NCBI RefSeq assembly: GCF_025766255.1
Contig: NW_026516674.1
Coordinates: forward strand, 186,001 to 250,000
Length of the DNA stretch: 64,000 bases
Direction: 5' to 3'
DNA from: Zychaea mexicana
Taxonomy: Eukaryota > Mucoromycota > Mucoromycetes > Mucorales > Lichtheimiaceae
The position numbers were made by a program, and so were the translations under genes. The notes under the pieces were generated by a model. It saw only the letters and a list, made by a program, of their open reading frames with translations. It had not been told where the DNA came from and made no database searches. Numbering within the stretch: the first letter of the stretch is position 1; each line of letters begins with the position of its first letter. Below, in pieces: positions 24,528 through 33,371 of the stretch.

Positions 24528-26084
24528 ATGAGCAATGAGCTTTTCGATTTTGACGATGAAATGTGGGAGGAAACTGCCGAAAGTACCAATCAAGACGCTG
24601 CTGAAGCAGAGGACTGGCAGCTGCTTGGAGTTTCTGCTACAACCTTAGCAGATTCTGCCACCGATCTAAGTCTTGCGTGGAGAGATGGTGCTGATGACTA
24701 CAATCCAGACTATAGAGGTGTGATTGAGTTATTTCTTTTATTTTGTTTGTTGACTGGTCAACTTCTTACTGCAGTCGTTCACAAATACAGGTCGTAGAAA
24801 TGCAAGAGAGCTCGCTGCATCGGCTAAAAAGCATGGAAAAATAACAGAGTTCTTTGCTGCGTCATCGACCACCAATCCATCGCCATTGTCAGCTGCAGAT
24901 GAAGCCTTGATCATTCTCGAAGATCATTCGCTAATGAAGGAGACATGCGACTTTGCAACAACTGATGCAGACCAGCCGAAACCAGCAGTCGCCGTCAGGC
25001 CAGATGAAGCCATATGATGTCCTACGGTACAATTGTGTCTTGCAGTTCCTGGGATATCTAATTGAACACCAAGGCCAAAAGAAACAGAAAATCGTCGAGT
25101 CTGGTAGTGGTTCCATACAGTATTTGGCTCCGGCAATCAGATCGTGGACCAAATCATATGTTCTCACTAGCAAAGTAACTGCTCATCGCCAAGGCAAGCA
25201 TTCCAAGCGAATTCCTCTGCTTGCTGATGAGGATATCAAGCTTGCAATTTGCAAGTGGATCAAAGAGCAGCCCCCACAGCAAAGAAAAGTGGAGCTGATC
25301 AGAAAAAAATTGCAAGAAGATATTATCGCGAAAGCTCGGTGTGCCGGTGTCGATTGGTGAACGAACAGTTGCGAGAGCTTTGCACTTGTGGGGATACGAA
25401 TTTCGAAAAAATATGAAGCATGTACGTATGAGCGCCATTTACTGTTTGACTATCTATATGCATTGAGTGAATATGTAGGTTGAATGGAATTATAAGTTGA
25501 GTGAATGTACAGATCGAGCAGATATTGTAAGCTGAGCTCAGATTTTTTTATAGGTGTGGTCACGAAAGAGATGATGTGGTGAAATACAGAAAGGAATGGA
25601 CCAAGAGAATGCTGACATACGCCAAAAATATGGTCACATACACCGGCGAGAGTATGGAAATCGAGTGTGTTCCGGACACTGTACGTAATGGTGATCCCCG
25701 TGATCTGTTAGGTACACACGACGAGTGCATTTTCTACTCGAACGACGGTGTCAAATCTGCATGGTTCACTGAAGAAAACCCCGTTTTGACACCTAAAATG
25801 GTCAAGGTCAATCCATAATGATTTCTGATTGTATGTGCCCCTGCCATGGATTGTTATGGGTTGATCCAGATGTTGAAAGATTTGGTGATCTCCAATTCAA
25901 GGAATCCAGAGTAATCTTCTATCCTGGCTCGAACAGGGACGGCTACTGGACTAGCATGAATATGGTGAAGCAATTACGCGAGCGAGCCATCCCATCTTTA
26001 ATGCACTACATGGATACGATTGCATTGGTATGTGCACGTGAAGGGAGAATATTATATTGTAGTGCAAATTCATATCCTCCATAA
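24528..26084 (+). pseudogene. Broken DDE-type transposase of a dispersed fungal DNA transposon
   Basis: Relic of a DNA transposon. It opens at the ATG at 24528 (MSNELFDFDDEMWEE), with a plausible intron (about 24718-24792) leading to NARELAASAKKHGKITEFF. Then comes KQKIVESGSGSIQYLAPAIR and a helix-turn-helix-like stretch (IGERTVARALHLWGYEFRKN). The core has GHERDDVVKYRKEWTKRML, GTHDECIFYSNDGVKSAW, where the HDE aspartate is a DDE catalytic candidate, and SIMISDCMCPCHGLLW. Blocks of this kind occur in DDE elements spread through fungi; I place it near Tc1/mariner-IS630 by general layout only. It is dead: at least three frame changes (about 25010, 25345, 25810) are needed, and the sequence stops around DTIAL, before the remaining DDE residues. 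Terminal inverted repeats were not found. Confidence 0.75.
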
Positions 26085-26179
26085 AAAAACCATTACTTCG
26101 TACCAACACACCTAATATTTGTCTCTCCAAACTCAATCTCTCTCCCACTCTCATTGGGTTAGTCACCAATGCCTCACGG

Positions 26180-26261
26180 CAAGTGCTTTCGCCGCCTTAG
26201 CAAGTGCTTTTACTGTTAGCAAATGCTTCTGTCGCATTAGCAAGAGCTTTCATCGCACTAG
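26180..26261 (+). repeat. Imperfect 19-21 bp tandem repeat (four units)
   Basis: Four consecutive units with the pattern CAAGTGCTTTCGCCGCCTTAG (21, 19, 21 and 21 bp), then a partial CACTAG. It lies about 100 bp after the truncated transposase. It is followed by TATAAATAGTC and a TTCAGTTCAGTTCA run (about 26320-26362), which together resemble a promoter or LTR-like segment. Function unknown. Confidence 0.7.
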
Positions 26262-26960
26262 CACTAGCAACCCAATAATCTCTTAGCAAGAGACACAAGA
26301 GCACCGATTATGATAGTATAAATAGTCTTTTTCTTTCTTCCAATATCAGTTCAGTTCAGTTCATATCTTATACAATATTTCTTCATAATGAAGAAATCTC
26401 TTAAGTGGTTTTTAGGACGTAAACATTCCCGATTCTTGAACTCCCACTTTCCATTTTCCACCAGAATAGCTTCGACAGCATACTTAAGGCCCATAAATTG
26501 CCTTTTTCCTTTTATTCACACTTTATTTCCGTCGTATTCAGAGTCTTTGATTTTAGGTTTCTAACGATCGTAAGTAGCTGTTTTCAGCTTCGACCAGGGT
26601 AGCAATTAAAACGCGTTTGCACCAGATGCGTTATGCGTCATAAAACTTACAAAAAACATCTTTTATAATCCATTTGTTCACATCGCGATGAATGTATCAT
26701 GCAATTAATTGCTAAAATTATCCCTGGACCCAACAGTACAGTTCGTTACTTTTGCGCTCATAGTTTTGTAAAGTAAACAATGGCGGCTCTAGTGTCCAAG
26801 GATAGCTATACGGGGTGCCGCACCACCGTTTATCTCCTAAATGAGGTCGTCGCTATTCTTTATCACTCCTTCCACTACTTCATATTTGATCATCATCGCT
26901 ATGTAGTTTAATATGATATATGTAGCTGTCAACAGTGTCATTGTCACATTTATAGTCATC
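26262..26960. other. Non-coding stretch with TATA-like segment
   Basis: Contains TATAAATAG at about 26318 and a triple CAGTT repeat (26350-26362), which together could be the U3/R part of a solo LTR. I could not find matching ends or a target-site duplication, so this remains a suggestion. No coding frame of note. Confidence 0.3.
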
Positions 26961-27554
26961 TTAGACAACATGCTCTTCTTCACCGACACGAAAAGGGAGG
27001 TGGTCTTTAAAGTCTAGGTCATGAAATGGGACACTCATGTCATCACCGCCATCAATACTACTTCTGTTCAAGCTTTGGTCGTCCAAGGGGAAGTCCAGAG
27101 GGTGCTTCGGCAGCTCAGGAGCATGCATACTTAATTCAGGGGTACTTGGTTCCTGCGGTTTTGATTGTTCTCTTGGTACATTGACAGCGAAGTACGGAAT
27201 GATACCTACTACAAAAGGACGAAATATGGAAAAAAATAGAACAAACGAGGTGAACTTTATAGCAACGTAAGATCTTATTGTAATTTTCCTGGTGCTCAGC
27301 AATCGCGACAACACTTGGTCGAAGCCGTAATTTTCACAGCGTATGTGCTTTGGATCGGCCCTATTAAAGAGAGGTGAACAAAAGGAATTGTAATAATCCA
27401 TAGAGTCTTCTGTCTTAGTTGCACGCTCCACAATTTGCGTGACCATATTTGCTCTTGCTATATTACGTGTGCAGGCAGTTGGTAAGTGCTTAACTATTTG
27501 TTTGCTGTTGTTATAGAACCCAGTCAAAACCCAATACCATCCACACCAATCCAT
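26961..27554 (-). CDS. Orphan 197-residue ORF with one predicted membrane segment
   Basis: Unrecognised single-frame ORF from the ATG at 27554 to a stop at 26961. The N-terminal half is mixed, with six cysteines and an unusual start (MDWCGWYWVLTG). Around residues 95-122 there is a strongly hydrophobic stretch (FTSFVLFFSIFRPFVVGIIP, then YFAVNV) able to cross a membrane. The C-terminal third is Pro/Ser/acidic and probably soluble (PQEPSTPELSMHAPELPKHP, ending GEEEHVV). It lies inside the transposon-rich island with no neighbour that explains it. It could be a lineage-specific protein, one exon of a longer gene, or a chance frame; the ordered hydrophobic-then-acidic layout argues mildly against chance. 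Confidence 0.4.
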   Translation of the reverse strand: MDWCGWYWVLTGFYNNSKQIVKHLPTACTRNIARANMVTQIVERATKTEDSMDYYNSFCSPLFNRADPKHIRCENYGFDQVLSRLLSTRKITIRSYVAIKFTSFVLFFSIFRPFVVGIIPYFAVNVPREQSKPQEPSTPELSMHAPELPKHPLDFPLDDQSLNRSSIDGGDDMSVPFHDLDFKDHLPFRVGEEEHVV

Positions 27555-27602
27555 TTGACTTTGTTATTGCTGCGTTGCATCATATTGTATCGAACAGCGC
27601 CA

Positions 27603-28190
27603 AATGCAACCTGAAGAAAGCTTTTATGTCCACCTCAATTACCGAGACCAGCTCTTAATATCAGCTCGTAGTGCGCGATCTGTGGCTTCTGATCCTCGAA
27701 ATCAAACAGAGTACGTATGAATAGCAGCTTATTAGTGGCTTATCTTTTTGTTGATGTGTTGCTCCTCATGAAGCGTATGATTGTGGAAGCTCAATGGAAT
27801 ATGTCAAGTGAAACGTGGAGCGTCTCCTGCACCAACCGAGATGTCTGGTGGATCCCACATGTTAATGGTGCTGCATGTAGCATGTTAAAAGAAACTGTTG
27901 TGCATATATTAAATCCAAATTTTTATGGCAATGAATTTGCCGCCACATAGCCTCCCTCCTCCTTAAGCATTACTTCTACTAACGCTTCTGCTTCAGCTCC
28001 TGCTAGTGCTCTCGCTTCTTCCGCTCTTTCACCGTTTTTGATTTTCTCATCATCGTCATCAAACCCTCAAGCACCAACGGCATCGCGATTACAACCACTA
28101 CAGCTTTTGGCTGATAGCCGCCGTCCTTCCTTTCTTACCAAAAGTTTCCCTCGTCGCCCACCTTCACATTCTCCACCTTCCCCTTCTTGA
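27603..28190 (+). pseudogene. Broken ORF with low-complexity tail, possibly a MULE-type transposase remnant
   Basis: An ATG at 27603 opens MQPEESFYVHLNYRDQLLIS and stops after about 38 codons. A second piece in another frame (from about 27768) reads MKRMIVEAQWNMSSETWSVS and continues to ILNPNFYGNEFAAT before a TAG at 27948-27950. The same frame then stays open to 28190, coding a Ser/Ala/Pro-rich tail (ITSTNASASAPASALASSAL, ending SHSPPSPS). A frame continuing for 80 codons after one stop suggests a decayed gene. The WSVxC...VNGAAC block vaguely recalls the SWIM zinc-finger end of Mutator-like transposases, where W-V-S, Cys and a following Leu-rich stretch are usual; that link is weak. No terminal repeats were found. 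Confidence 0.4.
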
Positions 28191-28787
28191 TTCTCAACCA
28201 TCTGTTATTCCTCTACCCAAAAGCGCCAACGAAGTAATATATTTTCGTCAAATAGATAGGCATTTATGAATGTATTTGGATCTAACTTTGCATTTTGTAT
28301 TAAATTTTTTGACCATTAAATTTCAATTGACGCGAATATAATAATGCACTACGGTTACTGTGGGTGACCCTCGTTGGATTTGACTGAAACACACAAATTA
28401 CCAAAAAGAGATGGTGCTATGATATGCACTTAGTTGCAATTGCAAGCGACGAAAGTTACGAAAGTTATGGAAAGTCATGAAATTCACCATATGCATAATG
28501 CACAAGCAGACTTGCGAGTAGCAAATATCATACCCGCCGTTGCATTGCTATTGTAGTAGCAACTGGCAGCCTCGATCACAGCGCTCTGCAAGTTCCTGCA
28601 TGCTATCAAAAAGAGCCTTTTTGATCGCCAAAACGCATAGACATTAGTACTCGCCGACAATATGTTGTCTAAAATAACTAAATAATATTTATATATATAT
28701 ACCCCATTGCTCAAGTGTATACGCTACATTCCTGATCTGAATCATATCATTTCTTGTACTAGTACTATACAATTGATCTAGATCAAG
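28191..28787. promoter_or_regulatory. Upstream region of the TauD-type dioxygenase
   Basis: AT-rich 597-bp gap before the dioxygenase. A TATATATATATACC run at 28690-28703 lies about 90 bp before the start codon and is a good TATA candidate. Nothing else recognisable. Confidence 0.4.
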
Positions 28788-30499
28788 ATGGCCCCGCCAA
28801 ACGCTGAACCCGTAATGCCTGTTGTTGAAGCAGAAAGCAAAAAGATCGACTTAAAGCAACTCGCCCGTGAAAAGGGGCGCTACCTCGTTTATCCTGAAAC
28901 CAAGGTCAGTTTAAGATTTTGAATCGTTTTCAACACTATTCTTCCCACTATAAGCTATGAGCTAACGTGTTACTTCTGTTGTTGCCGTTTTGAATGAAAT
29001 TAGTATCCAGAAATTGAGGAATTTGAGCATCATGACCCTGGTCATCGGGCGGATCCTAAGAAGGCTTCTTTGTATGATAACGCTGAAAAGATCTTTGATC
29101 TGACTCCTGCCATCGGTACAGAAATCCACGGGATACAGCTTTCAAGACTGACTGATCAGCAAAAAGATGACTTGGCTCTTATGGTTGCCGAACGTGGCGT
29201 TGTCTTTTTCCGTAAACAAGACATTGATGTTCATCAAGCGGTTGATCTTGGAAAGCATTACGGACCTCTGTGAGTATCAATCTTCTTTTTTAACATGATT
29301 ATTACTATCAGTTTACTAGCGATCTTTGACTCTAACTACATCGTTTTCATAGACATATGTAAGTACATTTAGTTCAATGAGGTATCTGTAGCACTTTCAT
29401 TGGATACTAAATAATGATATTGCAGCCACCCAACATTTGGTGTTCCTTCGCCCGATCTTCCTTTTGTTCACGTCCTATACTACGATACCAGTATGAAAAA
29501 ACGTGATTTCGACTATCGTCGAGGTACGATTTAAAAGTAGTAGTTATTATGTGCTTGTTTCACCTAGATTTATAGTTTGCGCAGCCCGCTGACGTTTTCC
29601 TTAAATACATATTATCTATCAGGCTGGCATACTGATGTTTCATATGAGAAACACACCCCGGGATTGACTATGCTCAAACTCGATACCATCCCCTCTTGTG
29701 GTGGGGACACTCTATGGTGTAGTGGAACAGCTCTCTATGATCGTCTATCGCCTCAAATGCAAAGGGTTGTTGAAGGCCTGGAGGCTGTACATTCAGGGCA
29801 AGATCAGGTCGATGAAGCAATTAGGCTCGGCCGAACTGTTCGTCGGGATAGCTATACTGCAGTTCATCCTCTAGTAAGGACTCACCCAGTTACTGGTCGG
29901 AATGCATTGTTTGTACAGCCACGCTACACGCGTAGTATCGTTGGACTCGATCAAGATGAATCAGATTGTATTCTGAACAGTCTTTTCAAGTATTATTCTG
30001 CTTTACTTCTATTGATTGATTAATGCTTATCATAAACTGGTTATTACAATTGTCTAAGCTCACTTTATTTTTACTTAAAAAAACATTTAGTCACATCATA
30101 TCTGGGTACGACATTCAAGTGCGCTTCAAATGGGAAGAAGACAGCGTTGCTGTCTGGGGTAAGCAGTGCCATCCCAATAATGGGACGTATTTTTATATAG
30201 ACGATTAAGGCTCGTCGTATAATTAGCAATCACGTATTCATTATCATTCTTGCTTATATTAGATAACCGAGTAACAATTCATAATCCCATTTTCGATTAC
30301 TTTGGCGTTGGCAAGCGCCATGGATTCAGGATTACATCGTTAGCTGAGCGTCCGTTCTTGGGCAAACATACCAAAACTAAATCGAAGGGTAAGCTTAGAG
30401 AAAACGAGGATCCCTGTAAGTTTAATTAAGCGTTATAGATGCTCAAAACATTCTCTTCCGTTTGTGTGCATATTAGACTCGCAGGCTAGAGCTTTATAG
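28788..30499 (+). CDS. TauD/TfdA-family 2-oxoglutarate-dependent dioxygenase (taurine/sulfonate dioxygenase-like)
   Basis: Fe(II)/2-oxoglutarate dioxygenase; relatives release sulfite from taurine or other sulfonates, supplying sulfur when sulfate is scarce. The ATG is at 28788 (MAPPNAEPVMPVVEAESKK). Exons give FDLTPAIGTEIHGIQLSRL, VVFFRKQDID and HPTFGVPSPDLPFVHVLYYD. The iron site is in GWHTDVSYE, an HxD motif, and the distal His in NRVTIHNPIFDYFG (about 30268-30305). The 2-oxoglutarate-binding Arg is in KRHGFRITSL. A final exon adds YSQARAL and a stop at 30497-30499. About six introns, one inside the codon before NRVTIH. Length is about 370 residues, with an N-terminal extension over bacterial TauD, as in fungal homologs. 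The exact substrate cannot be read from sequence. It converges on the second zeta GST. Confidence 0.88.
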
Positions 30500-30763
30500 A
30501 ACGATAGCAGCTGCGCTATGCGTTGAGGCGATATCTGCATGAAGCAAGAAGTCGGCGGATGTGGATCATCGTGACCACAAACAATGATGCGAGATAGGCA
30601 TTAGTAGTCTATACTGTACTTCGGTCTCCAAAAGTTTATTTATTCATTTCGTTTAATGATAATAAAGCTTCGAATACTGCATAATGTCGGTATCAAAATC
30701 ATTGTATAACTATTCGTGTACCATAGTAAGTTGATCACGTGAGGCCTGATTGTCGCGGGTTTT

Positions 30764-31582
30764 TCAACTTGCGGGTGCGTCAACCTGTCTTTCCGGCACT
30801 GTCTCGATGAGCTCTGGAAAATCTGTCATCAAGTGGTGGTGGATAGATCCGATGATTGGATACGGTGACAGGTCCACCATGTATCTGACAGCGTTGTAGA
30901 ACTGAGGCACCAAAACGAAATCCGCCATGGTGACACAATCACCGATACAGTATTTTCCTGATAAAACATGCTCCTTGTCTTCCCGCAGCTTGGCTTCCAG
31001 ATGATCAAATCCTTTTGTGATACGGGAACGGGCCCATGCTTCAAATTTTGGCCAATCGCCGCCACAAATGTCGTTCAGTAAGCCAGTGTTTTGGATGGGA
31101 TGGATATCGCATGCAATTTCGTCACATATTTCGCGTGTCATTGCGCGTTGGAGGGGATCTGCAGGCAAACATGTTTTTTCTGGATACATTTCTTCAATGT
31201 ATTCCAAAATAGCCATGCTTTGAGTCAGGACAACCCCGTCACTTGTGATGAAAGCAGGGATCCGTTTGCTTGGATTGACCTTGGCGAGATTACCCAACTA
31301 TTTATGTATCCATGTCGAAGAGACTTATTATGAGCTAATAAACACGAAAATTAATTACTTTTTTGATAAAAATAAAATTATGTACGTCTTCACTGTTTTT
31401 AAGATCAATTGGTCGATATTCGTATTCTATATTTTTCCATGCAAGGATCAATCGGACTCGCCACGCTGCCGATGAATTCCAAGAGCCGTAAAGGACAGGT
31501 TTTGTCTCCTATTTATCGAAAATATTAGTATCATAGATAGAGAAGGTACAGTCTTCTCTTTTTTCCTTACTACTGTTGCCAT
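30764..31582 (-). CDS. Zeta-class glutathione S-transferase / maleylacetoacetate isomerase, copy 2
   Basis: Paralog of the gene at 21691-22443, same strand. The start ATG (31582) lies in a 12-nt first exon coding MATV, followed by a roughly 60-nt intron; exon 2 begins ETKPVLYGSWNSSAAWRVRL. A second intron (about 31397-31298) precedes LGNLAKVNPSKRIPAF. Total is about 223 residues. The zeta features are [28 protein letters not shown] and [23 protein letters not shown]. The glutathione-site motif reads SSAAWRVR, again lacking the family cysteine. Intron 2 falls just before the (xx)x[16 protein letters not shown] segment, the same place as in copy 1, which supports duplication of an intron-bearing gene. 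Copy 2 has one extra 5' intron. Confidence 0.87.
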
Positions 31583-32458
31583 GGGAGGATAGAGATTATA
31601 AAAGAATAAAGCGATGGTCTAAAGGTAGAATCAGATGGTTTCCTTTAAATATTGAGTGGGGGAAACTGGCATGATGTTTCACATGAGCTAAAGAGGGCGC
31701 AGCATCTCATCACATTTGAAGAGAAGAGTTGGGCCACGTCATCATCCTTACAAATACACAATACAGTAGTTTACTAGTTTTTCACCTGTTTAGCTAGTGT
31801 TCTATGTTTTTCTATCACTCGATCAATTCATTCATATTGAGCTGGAGTATAACATAGCTAAGGTGCAATAAAAGTCATTTTTGTCATACCAGACACAGCA
31901 GAAACTTAACCTACACTTCGCATACAATGTCACAAGTGCTTTAATCGGATGAGGCACACGTAAAGCTAACCTGATGGTTGCCATGGCAACGGAAATCTGT
32001 GTTACGTGGTACTGTTTCCCTGCATCGGGAATGCCACGTACACTGGAGTGATCCAACCGAACGAAGTGCAGAAAGCTTGCCAACAACATTGCTAACCTAC
32101 AACAAAAGCTTGAACGAAACTGCAAGAACAAGAAATGCAATCCAAACTCGCCGTTTATCAGATTTTCTGAACAGTCTAACACTCAAACTTACGCCTGCAC
32201 AACAACAGATTATCAAGCAACAACTTGCTGTGATTTAAAGCCTTGAAGCGATATCATAACAGCAACTACCGAAATCGGCGCAAGAAACAACCATTCAATA
32301 TGCAACAAATTGGTAAGCGCTTTCTTCTAAATGGAGAAAAGAAACTTGGTTTATTATTTTACTTTTTTTTAGGGAAAAAAAACAGAAGCGGTTATAGTAT
32401 TTCATGGTTATTTTGACTTGAAGATACATACGCGTGTGTGTTCGTATTTATATAAATA
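31583..32458. other. Gap with an unassigned coding-like patch
   Basis: Within 32065-32238 two plus-strand frames look coding-like. One reads KLANNIANLQQKLE (heptad-like) and the other reads NETARTRNAIQTRRLSDFLN followed by LKLTPAQQQIIKQQLAVI and a stop. They would fuse only with a frame change near 32112, so this is either a broken small coiled-coil gene or an exon pair I could not resolve. Otherwise nothing recognised. Confidence 0.3.
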
Positions 32459-32713
32459 TTAGCAGCACAACACCAAATGATGGCCATCGCGACATTTTCC
32501 ACCTCGCCTGCGTATATATATCACACCTCTCGCGTCGCTAGCCCCTTCAAAACAAGGCACACCAGTCGCTACATCTACCAAAGATGTGTTACAACGTTCC
32601 CTTAAAGCCAGGTCCTCCAGCTTCTGCGAATTCAGCAAAGGCATAGAACGACCGACTTGCACACGGGTGGGCGTATACTCGGCAAACGAAAGATCCAATA
32701 ATTCGTCCGTCAT
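32459..32713 (-). CDS. Small hypothetical protein (84 residues)
   Basis: Unrecognised ORF from the ATG at 32713 (MTDELLDLSFAEYTPTRVQV) to a stop at 32459. The first 50 residues look protein-like (RSMPLLNSQKLEDLALRERC), but the last 30 are Arg/Gly/Cys-rich and may really be intron or UTR. A (TAC)n-type run (about 32786-32804) sits upstream of its start. There is no domain, and it could be the first exon of a longer gene or chance. Confidence 0.3.
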   Translation of the reverse strand: MTDELLDLSFAEYTPTRVQVGRSMPLLNSQKLEDLALRERCNTSLVDVATGVPCFEGASDARGVIYIRRRGGKCRDGHHLVLCC

Positions 32714-33371
32714 ATTGATCCATCAGAACGGTTGGAGCCCGAGGTGAAGGAAAATAAGTTGTTTTTTTCGACACCCAGTATTACTACTACTACTACTACT
32801 ATTATTATGTGATTTAAAACAAAGAAAGTGAGAAGAAATAGGGAGAGAGAAGGTTACTCACATCATGTTGATTGAATATCTTTTAGATTCAGTTGGAGAT
32901 TGCAGATGAGTTTATTGACTCAGTAATAAAGTTTGTTTGTCGTTTGGCCAAGCATCGCAAATCCGATACACTGGAAGTCAAAGACCTTCTAGGTATGACG
33001 AAAACTCCATCGCGGGATTGGGGGAGTTATCTGACAATTTGTTTTTCTTGAACGACTCAGGAAAGTTATACACACATACTCATTTACTCGTATGTGTGTG
33101 TAGGATGAAACTGGAACGTCCGTATACCCGGGGTTTGCAGCAAAAGCACAAGACACGAGTCATGCTAAAGAGGATGATAACTGAACTGTTATTATATTGT
33201 GTGGGTGTGGGGGAGAAATGATCAATAAATGACCTTTACGTTTATCTACATATTATTACTTATAAATTATGAGGGTAAAAGAATACAAGGTGGTAAGGGT
33301 GGAAGCTTAGACATTATTTATAATACTACACTACTGCTGCTGCTGCTACGTGGGAAGTTTCTTTAAAGTGT
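32714..33371. other. Intergenic gap upstream of the sugar-transporter 3' end
   Basis: Contains a short trinucleotide run (TAC/TAT, about 32781-32804) and a CTGCTGCTGCTG stretch at about 33337-33347. No supportable gene. Confidence 0.35.
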
